64,000 bases of DNA from assembly GCA_963652335.1 (NCBI GenBank), contig CAVJSS010000003.1, forward strand, positions 1-64,000, in the 5' to 3' direction. Shown piece after piece: positions 7,803-16,760 of this stretch. The position numbers were made by a program, and so were the translations under genes. The notes beneath the pieces are model-generated. The model was not told the DNA's origin. It made no database searches and saw only the letters and a program-made list of their open reading frames with translations. Source of the stretch: UBA4951 sp963652335. Its GTDB lineage: Bacteria; Bacillota_I; Bacilli_A; RFN20; CAG-826. Positions within the stretch are counted from its first letter, which is position 1. Each line of letters opens with the position of its first letter.

Positions 7803-8809
7803 GCAAAAAGAGGATATTGGACGCTTCCTTAAGCCAAGAGGATTTGGATTCCGAACTCACATTGCGTCCCAAAACGCTTAACGAATACGTCGGTCAAAGC
7901 GAGCTTAAGGCCAATCTCAGAATCTTTTTGGGCGCCGCCAAAAAAAGGGAAGAAGCTTTGGACCACGTATTGCTTTATGGACCTCCGGGCTTAGGGAAGA
8001 CGACGATGGCCTATGTCATCGCCAACGAAATGGGAGGCTCGGTCAAAACGATCAACGGACCTTCGATAGAAAAGCCCGGCGATTTAGCCGCGGTTTTGTC
8101 CGAAATCGAGCCAGGAGACGTCCTTTTCATCGATGAGATTCATCGTTTGCCAAGGGTAGTGGAAGAAGTCCTTTATGGCGCCATGGAGGATTTCAAATTG
8201 TCCATTATGGTAAATAGGGATGGCGGAAGCAAGGCTTTGGAACTGCCTCTCCCTCCATTCACGCTGGTTGGGGCGACAACAAGAGCCGGTGACCTTTCCA
8301 ATGCCTTAAGAAGCCGTTTCGGGATCTCGGCCAAGATCGATTTCTATACCCCGGAAGAGCTAGCCAAGATAATCGGAAGGACATCCAAAGTCCTCCAAAC
8401 CAAAATCAGCCCAGAAGCCGCCAAAATCATCGCCGAACGTTCAAGGGGGACCCCGAGAATCGCCAATAGATTGTTCAAAAGGGTCAGGGACTTCGCCAAT
8501 TACGAAGAAAAGGAAAGCATCGACAAAGACTTGACTTTGAAGGCGCTGAACGCCTTAAAGATCGACGAGCTTGGATTGGATGACGTCGATATCCGTTACC
8601 TTAAGACGGTGATCCAAAGATTCCATGGAGGGCCGGTGGGGCTAGAATCAATCGCTGCCTCCATTGGGGAGGAAATCGCCAATTTGGAAGACGTCTATGA
8701 GCCATATTTGGTGATGATAGGATTGATAAACAGGACCCCGAGGGGGCGCGTCGCGACTTCGAAAGCCTACGAACACCTCAAATCGCCATATCAGACCACC
8801 CTCTTTTAG
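7799..8809 (+). CDS. ruvB: Holliday junction ATP-dependent helicase RuvB
   Basis: A 336-residue AAA+ motor. Walker A GPPGLGKTT begins at 61, Walker B is FIDEIHRL, and sensor I sits in LVGATTRAG. An arginine-finger region and a C-terminal winged helix (IGLINRTPRGRVAT) follow. It drives branch migration with RuvA. Start ATG 7799 overlaps the ruvA stop. Confidence 0.97.
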   Translation: MSKKRILDASLSQEDLDSELTLRPKTLNEYVGQSELKANLRIFLGAAKKREEALDHVLLYGPPGLGKTTMAYVIANEMGGSVKTINGPSIEKPGDLAAVLSEIEPGDVLFIDEIHRLPRVVEEVLYGAMEDFKLSIMVNRDGGSKALELPLPPFTLVGATTRAGDLSNALRSRFGISAKIDFYTPEELAKIIGRTSKVLQTKISPEAAKIIAERSRGTPRIANRLFKRVRDFANYEEKESIDKDLTLKALNALKIDELGLDDVDIRYLKTVIQRFHGGPVGLESIAASIGEEIANLEDVYEPYLVMIGLINRTPRGRVATSKAYEHLKSPYQTTLF

Positions 8810-8830
8810 AGGGTATATCTCAAATAAGGT

Positions 8831-8859
8831 TTGCCTAACGCGCATATACGATGTATGCT
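8831..8859 (+). promoter_or_regulatory. Possible secDF promoter
   Basis: TTGCCT (8831-8836), a 17-nt spacer and TATGCT (8854-8859) in the ruvB-secDF gap. The region also has ACGCGCA/TGCGCGT arms followed by TTTT (about 8838-8884) that could act as a weak attenuator. Assignment is tentative. Confidence 0.35.
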
Positions 8860-8934
8860 TATGACTGCATTGCTGCGCGTTTTTGCATTATGTGCATATG
8901 CGTGCGAAGGCAATATCAGGAGGATTCTCCCAAA

Positions 8935-11631
8935 ATGCGTCGTAAAATCGGATATATCTTATTCTCAAGCGCCATCCTTTTAGGGGTCGGCGCCTTATTG
9001 GGGCCAACTATCTTGAACCTCAATCCGGATATCTCTTACGGATCCGGCAAGGATTTGGTCTTCAAGATCTCGGAAGCGGGATCGACATACAAAGGCGTCA
9101 CGGCTGACAAATACGTGAATGACGATGGAACCGCCGTCGATTTGGTCGGCGAGGAATTCGAAGCCCGCTTGGAAGAATGGGGGACCGAAGCCGAAGTCAT
9201 CAAAGAAGCCCCGGACACCATCCGCGTCAGGGTCCGCTCCCAAAAAGAAGAGGTAGAATATACCTATCTTCAGAATTATCTTTCTTTCTCTGGCGGATCC
9301 CTTTCCGTCGGAGCTTCCCTCGATACCCACGAAGATTACGACTACAAAGACAGTTTCACCACGATGTTCGATGACCAAACGGCCCGTTTGGAATACGTCA
9401 CCGTCACCAATGGCGAGGTCCCAGCGGTGGTCATCCCCGTCAATGAGACCGGAGACACGGGAGACTTTGGGAACCTCATCAAATTCTGCCAAAACAACAA
9501 CCATTCCGCGGACTCCGACAAAGAAGAGGAAGAATCCATCTGCTATCTGACCGTTTGGTCTCATAAACAAGAAGGCGATACCTATGCCAAAGCGACCGCG
9601 ACCGGCGATGATGGCGATGCCAACATGGCCCGCCGTTTGATCTTTGCGGAAGATGCCAATTACGCTTGGTACGATACCGATGACGAGGATAAGAAATATA
9701 CCGAATTCCAACTCATCCCTTCTTCTTCCGCTTTGACCGAAAACGGATTCGATCCGTCGAAAGCCTCGGAAGCTTATATGGCCGCCAACTATTTCAAGCT
9801 TCTCTTCAATGCCTCAAGCTATGAGGACATCGGAGAAGGATACGATATCACCTATGCTTTCTCGACTGACGTCGAGGCCACGGCCGAAAAGCTCATCAAC
9901 ATCGGCGATTGGGCCATGCATCCGGCCTTCAACACGACTTTGATCGCCTCCTTGGTGGCCATGGCCTTCTTGATTGCCTTATTGGTCGCCTATTACCGAA
10001 TGGGGTCGTTGGCCATCCTCTCCTCGATGGGATTCACCTTGATGGCGGAATTGCTTCTCTATTCGGCGTTCGGTGCCCAATTTGGGATCGGAACCTTGTT
10101 CGGATTGTTGGTCTCGATGTTGGTAAGCGCCTTTGGCGGAATGTATTATTTCTCCAAATTCAAAGAACAGCTCTATCAAGGACGTTCGACGAAGAAAGCC
10201 CATCAAGAGGCTGCGAAACGCAGCTTATTCCCGACTTTGGATCTTTCGATCGTCGGGATAATCATCGGCGTCTGCGTCTATGGATTCGTTCCTTCCGTCG
10301 CCGGCAAAGCCGGATTGATGCTGGTTTTGGGATCCTTCTTCTCAGCTGTCTATAACCTTATCGTTTTGCGCTTGCATGCCGCCTTATTGGCCAATTCCAA
10401 TTCGGTTGCGGCCAAGCCAAGTTCGATCTATAACGTCGATCCTGCCAATATCCCTAACTTGGCCAATGAAGAAAAGCCTTCTTATTTCGGTGCTTTCTCT
10501 TCCAAAGACACCACCAAAGCCTTCAAACCGACCGCTATCGTAGCCGGCGTATTGGCTTTGGCCTCAATGGTCGGATTGATCGTTTTCTCTTCAACCAGCA
10601 GCATCTTCAATTATTCGACCCAATATGACAATAACACCGTCTCAGTGGTCGAATACCGCGCCCCTCAGAATTCCTTGCTCATCGTTTCAAACGAAACCCA
10701 ATTCCAAGCCCAGATTTTGGACAGTATCACCTTGAATGGCGAAAAACTTCCGACCGATTCGATCAAATTGGAAGAATCGACCATCTATCTTTCCGACGAA
10801 GAAGAAACGATCGACGTCGATTATTACACCATCAACTGGACCAATTATTATCCAGATGACGAAAATTACGAATTCGTGGTCGCGATCTCCGGAACCTCGA
10901 ATACCTATTCGAATCTAAGAGACGCCTTGACCGCCGCGGTCGATGGCGTTTTGCCAAGCGAAGACACGCACGTCACGGTTTCCAATACCGTTGGCATCGG
11001 CGGAACGCCTTCAGTTGGTGCGGTTTGGCTTGGAGTCGGAGTCGGATTGGCTATCACGGCCGTTTACCTCTCCTTCCGCTACAAATTCTCCCGCGGCTTC
11101 ACTTTGACCGTTTTGGCCGCTGGCGCAGCCTTATTGACCAGCGGGTTCTATGCCTTGACCAGAATCACCGTCCCAGCTATATCGGCTTTGGCCCCGATGG
11201 GGGTTGCGGTATTCGCCGTGGCTATCGGGTTGTTCATCCTGTCCAAAGAAAAAGAGCTTTATCGCGATTCGAGGGAAAAAGACAAAGACAACATCGAATT
11301 CCGTTCGATGTGCCTAAAATCGGCTACCAGCCAATCTTTGGAGCAGATCATCATGTTGGCGTTCCTAGGAATCGGCGCTCCGCTTATCTATCTTGGATTA
11401 AGCGTCGAATCCTGGGCTTATCTCCATTTGGCTACATTGGTTGGAATCGTCTTTGCGACCATCATGGTCATCGCTTTGCTCTCTTCGACTTCGATCTATC
11501 TTTCCAAGGGACTCAAGGCTTTGCGTCTCTCCCTTAAGCCGATCAAAAAGGAAACGAACAAGGACCAAGGTTCCAACAAAAAGAAAGGATCCGAACCGGA
11601 AGAAGCCACTTTCATTGGCATCAACGACTAA
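8935..11631 (+). CDS. secDF: Protein translocase subunit SecDF (fused, divergent)
   Basis: An 898-residue fused SecD-SecF. It has a first membrane helix (IGYILFSSAILLGVGALLG) and a large extracellular domain. A block of five helices follows (from TLIASLVAMAFLIALL), then a second extracytoplasmic segment and a second helical block (LGVGVGLAITAVYLSF onward). It uses proton motive force to assist Sec export. The SecD D1 motif, usually G-D-L-x-G-G, is replaced by DISYGSGKDLVFKI, and the extracytoplasmic domain is long and acidic, so family assignment rests mainly on topology, fusion and synteny. ATG 8935 is preceded by AGGAGG at 8918. yajC is not upstream. The stop overlaps recJ (TAATG). Confidence 0.82.
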   Translation: MRRKIGYILFSSAILLGVGALLGPTILNLNPDISYGSGKDLVFKISEAGSTYKGVTADKYVNDDGTAVDLVGEEFEARLEEWGTEAEVIKEAPDTIRVRVRSQKEEVEYTYLQNYLSFSGGSLSVGASLDTHEDYDYKDSFTTMFDDQTARLEYVTVTNGEVPAVVIPVNETGDTGDFGNLIKFCQNNNHSADSDKEEEESICYLTVWSHKQEGDTYAKATATGDDGDANMARRLIFAEDANYAWYDTDDEDKKYTEFQLIPSSSALTENGFDPSKASEAYMAANYFKLLFNASSYEDIGEGYDITYAFSTDVEATAEKLINIGDWAMHPAFNTTLIASLVAMAFLIALLVAYYRMGSLAILSSMGFTLMAELLLYSAFGAQFGIGTLFGLLVSMLVSAFGGMYYFSKFKEQLYQGRSTKKAHQEAAKRSLFPTLDLSIVGIIIGVCVYGFVPSVAGKAGLMLVLGSFFSAVYNLIVLRLHAALLANSNSVAAKPSSIYNVDPANIPNLANEEKPSYFGAFSSKDTTKAFKPTAIVAGVLALASMVGLIVFSSTSSIFNYSTQYDNNTVSVVEYRAPQNSLLIVSNETQFQAQILDSITLNGEKLPTDSIKLEESTIYLSDEEETIDVDYYTINWTNYYPDDENYEFVVAISGTSNTYSNLRDALTAAVDGVLPSEDTHVTVSNTVGIGGTPSVGAVWLGVGVGLAITAVYLSFRYKFSRGFTLTVLAAGAALLTSGFYALTRITVPAISALAPMGVAVFAVAIGLFILSKEKELYRDSREKDKDNIEFRSMCLKSATSQSLEQIIMLAFLGIGAPLIYLGLSVESWAYLHLATLVGIVFATIMVIALLSSTSIYLSKGLKALRLSLKPIKKETNKDQGSNKKKGSEPEEATFIGIND

Positions 11632-13178
11632 TGGATTTCTTTCACAAATTATTAAATTTCTTTCACCTTGACGAAGAAGGGTACGCCGAATTTTCGGCGC
11701 CCTTTTCTTTTTCTAAGATCCCCTCCATTTCTTCCTTTGGTTGCGTTAAGAAAGCCATAAAGCGCTTAGAGAAAGCCAAAGAAGGAAACGAGAACGTCTT
11801 AATCTATGGCGATTACGATTGCGATGGGGTGATGGCAGCCTCGATAATGAAAATAGCCTTGAAAGAATTCGGAATCGAGGCAAAAGCCTATCTCCCTTCA
11901 AGATATCTGGACGGATATGGGCTAATTAAAGAAAACGTCAAGAAAATCATCAAATCCTATTCTTTGATCATAACGGTCGACAATGGGGTTACGGCCAATG
12001 AGGCAATCGATGTCGCTTATGAGAATAACGTCGATGTCATCGTTCTCGATCACCATTCTTATGATAAGGAACCGGATCATGTCGTCTCTTTGATCCACCC
12101 GATGACAGTTGGCTTGTCATCCCCTTCTATCTCCGCCGGATTCCTCTCTTATCTTTTTTCCGTCTCGTTGCTTCAAAGACATGATTCCTATTTGGAGACT
12201 TTGGGCGCGACTTCTTTGATATCGGATGCGATGGAGATAGTTTCCTATAACCGCAACGCGGTGGGCTTGGCTTTGAAGATAATGGAAGAAGATGGCAATA
12301 TCGCCTTTTCTCGGCTTTCGAAGAACAATCGGCTGACCTTGGAATCCCTTTCGATGCAAATAATTCCGACCATCAATTCCATAGGCCGGATGAACCTAGG
12401 GAGCAAAATAAACCGTTTGATTAAATATTTCACCGATCCGAACGGAGATGATGCCTTTTTGATCGCCGACTGGATGTCGGACGTAAACAAGCAAAGGAAG
12501 GATCTTGTGAGCAAAACGGCTTCTTCCCTTGTTTTCGAGGATTCTTCCCCTTCCATCCTTTTTAAATCCAATCTGCCGGAAGGCATCAACGGCCTTTTGG
12601 CCAACAAGATATTGGACAAAGCCAAAAAACCGGTTGGGGTCTATTCCCCTTCCGAAAGGACGAAAGGGGTTTTGGTTGGTTCTCTAAGAAGCAAAGAAGG
12701 CTGCCCATTGACCGATTTCATGAATGAGATGAAGCCTATTCTTCTAACCGGTGGCGGGCACGCTTATGCATCCGGTTTCTCTTTGAAGGAAGAAGATTTC
12801 AACACCTTCAAAGATTCTTTCCTAATCTATTGCCTTTCCAATCCATTCAAAGAAGAAAAGAAAGAAACCATCGAACTTTCTTTAGATGAAATCAACCAAG
12901 ACAATTACCTGATCCTCAAGTCTTTCGGACCTTTCGGGCAAGGCCATAAGGCCCCGTTGTTCTCTCTTAGGTTTGAGGCAGATAGGCTGTTTTTCTCTCC
13001 GGATGGGAAAAGACTTCAGACTTATATCGCCCCAAACGTTAGGATATTCTCCTTCAAATATCCAAAGGAAAGCGTCCCTTCAAGCGGGGAATTGATCCTT
13101 GTCTTTGAGATGAACGAGAACGAATTCAAAGGCAGGAAGACGATTTCGGCCGATGTAAGTGATATCATCGTCGCTTAA
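11631..13178 (+). CDS. recJ: RecJ-type DHH single-strand exonuclease (short form)
   Basis: A 515-residue DHH phosphoesterase. The catalytic motifs are GDYDCDG at 60-66, VDNG at 116-119 and DHH at 140-142. The DHHA1-type GGGHAYASG lies near 380. RecJ degrades 5' single-stranded ends in recombination and repair. At 515 residues it is shorter than Bacillus RecJ (about 780) and lacks the extra C-terminal module. A role as another DHH nuclease is possible, but the secDF-recJ-relA order supports RecJ. Confidence 0.85.
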   Translation: MDFFHKLLNFFHLDEEGYAEFSAPFSFSKIPSISSFGCVKKAIKRLEKAKEGNENVLIYGDYDCDGVMAASIMKIALKEFGIEAKAYLPSRYLDGYGLIKENVKKIIKSYSLIITVDNGVTANEAIDVAYENNVDVIVLDHHSYDKEPDHVVSLIHPMTVGLSSPSISAGFLSYLFSVSLLQRHDSYLETLGATSLISDAMEIVSYNRNAVGLALKIMEEDGNIAFSRLSKNNRLTLESLSMQIIPTINSIGRMNLGSKINRLIKYFTDPNGDDAFLIADWMSDVNKQRKDLVSKTASSLVFEDSSPSILFKSNLPEGINGLLANKILDKAKKPVGVYSPSERTKGVLVGSLRSKEGCPLTDFMNEMKPILLTGGGHAYASGFSLKEEDFNTFKDSFLIYCLSNPFKEEKKETIELSLDEINQDNYLILKSFGPFGQGHKAPLFSLRFEADRLFFSPDGKRLQTYIAPNVRIFSFKYPKESVPSSGELILVFEMNENEFKGRKTISADVSDIIVA

Positions 13179-13207
13179 ATAGTTGGCTTTGTTCATGCGT
13201 GCAGGCG

Positions 13208-13219
13208 TATAATTGACGC
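13208..13219 (+). promoter_or_regulatory. -10 box of a leaderless relA transcript
   Basis: TATAAT at 13208-13213 ends exactly 6 nt before the ATG at 13220. The preceding GGCG and the spacing are shared with the ispH promoter (38354-38371). No Shine-Dalgarno is present. Confidence 0.55.
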
Positions 13220-15433
13220 ATGGGCGAGAACGCGAACAAAGAAACATCGATCCTTAACGGCGGCTATCAGATGCATACTTATTTGGATGTCGAAGCCGTT
13301 TTTTCGCTATATATCAACGATCCGAAGAACAAAAAACTGATCAAAGACGCTTACGAATTGGCCGCCGAGAAGCACAAAGGACAATATCGGAAATCCGGAG
13401 AGGCCTATATCCAGCACCCGATCGAAGTTGCCTATATTTTGGCTTCTTTGCAAGCCGGTCCCGCCACCATCGCGGCCGGTTTCCTCCACGACGTAGTCGA
13501 AGACACGGACGAAACAATCGACGAAATCAAAGAGAAATTTGGCGAAGAAGTCGCATTTTTGGTCGATTCTTTGACCAAAATCCAACGAATGAAGCTATCG
13601 CATCGAACCGAAGCCGATTTCGAAGCGGAAGACCATAAGAAGATCTTTTTGGGGATGGCAAAGGACGTTCGCGTCATCATCATCAAATTGGCGGATAGGC
13701 TTCATAACATGCGGACCCTTTCCTCTTTGAAACCCGATCGGCAAAAAGCCTTGGCCAAAGAGACTTTGGAAGTTTTTGCCCCTATCGCCCATCGATTGGG
13801 GATGTATGCCATCCAATCCGAATTGGAAGAGCTTAGCCTAAAATACCTCGAACCAGAAAAATACGAGATGATATCGAAGCTGTTATCCGAATCCAGCGAG
13901 AATTGCAAAGAATCGTTGGACGCTTTGAAAAAAAGGATCGCCGATATCCTATTCCAAAGAAAGATACCATTCAGGATCGAATCCAGGGTCAAATCGATTT
14001 ATTCGATATACCGCAAAATGTATACAAAAGGAAAGAAATTCGAGGAAATATACGACATCTTGGCAGTCAGGGTCATCACCGAAACGGTCCTTAATTGCTA
14101 TGAGATATTGGGAATAATCCATGCGATTTACAAGCCTGTTCCGGGACGTTTCAAAGACTATATCGCCATGCCTAAGCCAAACATGTACCAGTCTTTGCAT
14201 ACGACCATCCTCGCAGGGGACGGAAATGTCTATGAGATCCAAATAAGGACCGAAGAGATGGACAAGATATCCGAAACCGGAGTCGCCGCCCATTGGAAAT
14301 ACAAAGAAGGCGGATACAACGCCAAAGAAGAGCAAAAAGACATCGAAGAAAAGCTCCATTGGTTCAGGGACTTGGTCTCGACTGGGGAAGAAACCAACGA
14401 CGCCAAATCCTATATGAACGCCTTATCCAACGACGTTTTCAACGCCAACGTCTACGTTTTCACCCCATTGGGAAAAGTGATAGACCTTCCCCAAGGCGGA
14501 ACGATTTTGGACTTTGCCTACAAAATCCATACCAAAATCGGCGATTCGGCGACGGGGGCGATCGTAAACGGCAATTTCGTGCCGCTTAATCATCAGTTGA
14601 AAACAGGCGATGTCTGCGAGATAAAAACCTCAAAGACATCGTCCGGTCCCAACGCCTCCTGGCTCGATTACGTGGTCACCAATTCGGCCAAATCCCATAT
14701 CAAGCGTTACCTAAATGCCAAAATGGATCAAATCAACGCCGCGGAATTATCCAAAAAAGGCAAAGAAGCGATGTTAGAGGCCGCCAAATCCTGTGGCATA
14801 GAAGAAGGCGAATTGGAAGAGGCTTTGACCAAAAAAGCTTTGCCAGAATACCATTTTGATAGCCTCGAATCGTTATATAAGGCCATAAACGCCAAAAACC
14901 CAACCCCATCGGCAGTCCTTGGCTTATTGGGATACAAAAGGAAACCGACTTTGCCAAAAGCCATCAAGCAAGGGCCGAAAAAAGATGACAAAAACCCGGT
15001 TTACGTGCACGGTATCGACAATTTGGCCATCACTTTGGGCAAATGCTGCTCCCCATTGCCAGGGGATAAGATAGTCGGATACATAACCAAAGGGAAAGGA
15101 TTGACCGTCCATCGCCCGGAATGCCATAACATAATCGGGCAGGAAAACAGATGCGTTGAGGTCTATTGGAAAGAAGACTTAGGAGGGCAAACCTTCCCAG
15201 CCCAAATCCAAATCCAAGCCATCGATCGGCCATCCCTTATCGCCGACGTCCTTATGGTCATGTCTTCCAAAGGCGTGCCGGTAAAGGACGTGAGAGGAAA
15301 GCTCATAAACAACACCAACACCGCCGACATATCGGTAACGGTATTCGTCAAAAACGCAGCCGCGATCGATGAATTGTTCGGAGCGATAACCACGATCGCC
15401 GGAGTCTGCAAAATATCAAGAATCAACCATTAG
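13220..15433 (+). CDS. relA: Bifunctional (p)ppGpp synthetase/hydrolase RelA/SpoT
   Basis: A 737-residue long RSH enzyme controlling the stringent response. The hydrolase HD domain has His66, HD at 90-91 and ED at 94-95, so hydrolysis should be retained. The synthetase region includes RVKSIYSIYRKM and the GRFKDYIAMPKPNMYQSLHT segment. A TGS domain (VYVFTPLGKVIDLPQG), a conserved Cys-containing region (LGKCCSPLPGD) and a C-terminal ACT domain follow. A second ATG at 13271 is possible, but a TATAAT fits a leaderless start at 13220. apt, which often lies between recJ and relA, is absent. Confidence 0.95.
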   Translation: MGENANKETSILNGGYQMHTYLDVEAVFSLYINDPKNKKLIKDAYELAAEKHKGQYRKSGEAYIQHPIEVAYILASLQAGPATIAAGFLHDVVEDTDETIDEIKEKFGEEVAFLVDSLTKIQRMKLSHRTEADFEAEDHKKIFLGMAKDVRVIIIKLADRLHNMRTLSSLKPDRQKALAKETLEVFAPIAHRLGMYAIQSELEELSLKYLEPEKYEMISKLLSESSENCKESLDALKKRIADILFQRKIPFRIESRVKSIYSIYRKMYTKGKKFEEIYDILAVRVITETVLNCYEILGIIHAIYKPVPGRFKDYIAMPKPNMYQSLHTTILAGDGNVYEIQIRTEEMDKISETGVAAHWKYKEGGYNAKEEQKDIEEKLHWFRDLVSTGEETNDAKSYMNALSNDVFNANVYVFTPLGKVIDLPQGGTILDFAYKIHTKIGDSATGAIVNGNFVPLNHQLKTGDVCEIKTSKTSSGPNASWLDYVVTNSAKSHIKRYLNAKMDQINAAELSKKGKEAMLEAAKSCGIEEGELEEALTKKALPEYHFDSLESLYKAINAKNPTPSAVLGLLGYKRKPTLPKAIKQGPKKDDKNPVYVHGIDNLAITLGKCCSPLPGDKIVGYITKGKGLTVHRPECHNIIGQENRCVEVYWKEDLGGQTFPAQIQIQAIDRPSLIADVLMVMSSKGVPVKDVRGKLINNTNTADISVTVFVKNAAAIDELFGAITTIAGVCKISRINH

Positions 15434-15443
15434 GAGGAATGTT

Positions 15444-16760
15444 ATGAACCCATCGCCAGTCAAAGGAACCCACGATTTGTACGCTTTGGACGCCTCAAAG
15501 AACAGGTATGTGAGGGAAATATTCAAAAGCTTAGCCAATTTATATGACTTTCACGAACTCAATCTGCCGATTTTGGAATACACCGAGGTCTTCCAAAGGG
15601 GGACCGGGGAATCCTCCGATATCGTAAGGAAGGAAATGTATACTTTCTTGGACAAGGGAAACAGATCAGTTACCCTCCGCCCGGAATTCACCGCCGGAGT
15701 AATGCGTTCCATCGTCAGCAACAAACTATATGCGACCGAGGATCTTCCGATCAAGATATTCTATGAAGGGCCGGCCTTCCGTTACGAAAGGCCGCAGCTT
15801 GGGAGATATCGCCAATTCACCCAATTCGGGGTCGAATCCATTGGGATAGACACCGCCGAAGCCGATGCCGAAGCAATCGTTTTGGCGGCTCAATCCTTCA
15901 ATATGCTGGGATTCGATAACATCTCGATCAAAATAAACACCTTGGGCGACGAGGAATCAAGGAACGCTTATAGGGAGGCTTTGAAGGAATATTTTTCGAA
16001 GCACATCGATGAAATGTGCCCTGATTGCCATGAAAGGATCAATCTGAATCCATTGCGCATGTTGGATTGCAAAGTCGAACGCGACCAAGAAATCGCCAAA
16101 GGGGCGCCCAAAATCAAAGATTACCTTTCCATTGAGAGCGAAGAACGTTTCCATAAGACCTTGAGTATCCTCGCAAATTTGGAGATCGATTACGAAGTCG
16201 ATGACAATTTGGTCAGAGGATTGGATTATTATTCGGAAGTCGTGTTCGAAATCCACGTCCAAAGCGAATCCGGACAGGATTATGGCGCTTTATGCGGCGG
16301 TGGGCATTACAACAATCTGATGAAACAATTCGGTGGGCCGGATATGGCAGGCGTCGGATTCGCGATAGGAGTCGAAAGAATCGTCGCTTTGATGGAAGAA
16401 ATGGACCTTTTCCCGGATTTGGACGAAGGAATCGACATTTATGTGATGCCGGTTGGCGAAGAGATGATCGATGACGCGTTTATGGTGGCGACTTGGCTTA
16501 GATTAAACGGCTTTAAGACCGAGACGGCGCTGACGCCATTGAAATTGGGATCGATGTTCAAAAAGGCGGCCAAAAGAAACGCCAAATACGCCGTCATCAT
16601 CGGCCAAGACGAATACGAAAGAGGCGTTTGTCAATTGAAAGATCTTTCCAAAGCCGAACAAAAAGAAGTGAATCTCGACGATCTCGTCGATGAGATCGAT
16701 GCCCTTTTCGAAGAAAGCGTCGGAGAAGAATCAGAAAGAGAAGGGGAAGAAAAATGCTAA
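15444..16760 (+). CDS. hisS: Histidine--tRNA ligase
   Basis: A 438-residue class II synthetase. Motif 2 is FYEGPAFRYERPQLGRYRQF, the histidine-specific motif is LVRGLDYY, and motif 3 is GVGFAIGVERI. An anticodon-binding C-terminal domain follows (IYVMPVG onward). A Shine-Dalgarno GGAGGA lies 10 nt after relA. No T-box precedes it, unlike hisS-aspS in many Firmicutes. The usual neighbour dtd is missing. It overlaps aspS by 7 nt. Confidence 0.97.
   Translation: MNPSPVKGTHDLYALDASKNRYVREIFKSLANLYDFHELNLPILEYTEVFQRGTGESSDIVRKEMYTFLDKGNRSVTLRPEFTAGVMRSIVSNKLYATEDLPIKIFYEGPAFRYERPQLGRYRQFTQFGVESIGIDTAEADAEAIVLAAQSFNMLGFDNISIKINTLGDEESRNAYREALKEYFSKHIDEMCPDCHERINLNPLRMLDCKVERDQEIAKGAPKIKDYLSIESEERFHKTLSILANLEIDYEVDDNLVRGLDYYSEVVFEIHVQSESGQDYGALCGGGHYNNLMKQFGGPDMAGVGFAIGVERIVALMEEMDLFPDLDEGIDIYVMPVGEEMIDDAFMVATWLRLNGFKTETALTPLKLGSMFKKAAKRNAKYAVIIGQDEYERGVCQLKDLSKAEQKEVNLDDLVDEIDALFEESVGEESEREGEEKC

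Noticed and set aside
8995..9711. A 238-codon open frame on the minus strand inside secDF, and similar long antisense frames inside hisS, aspS, rpoD and dnaG
   Set aside because: They mirror the codon structure of well-identified genes, have no ribosome-binding sites and show no recognisable protein features.
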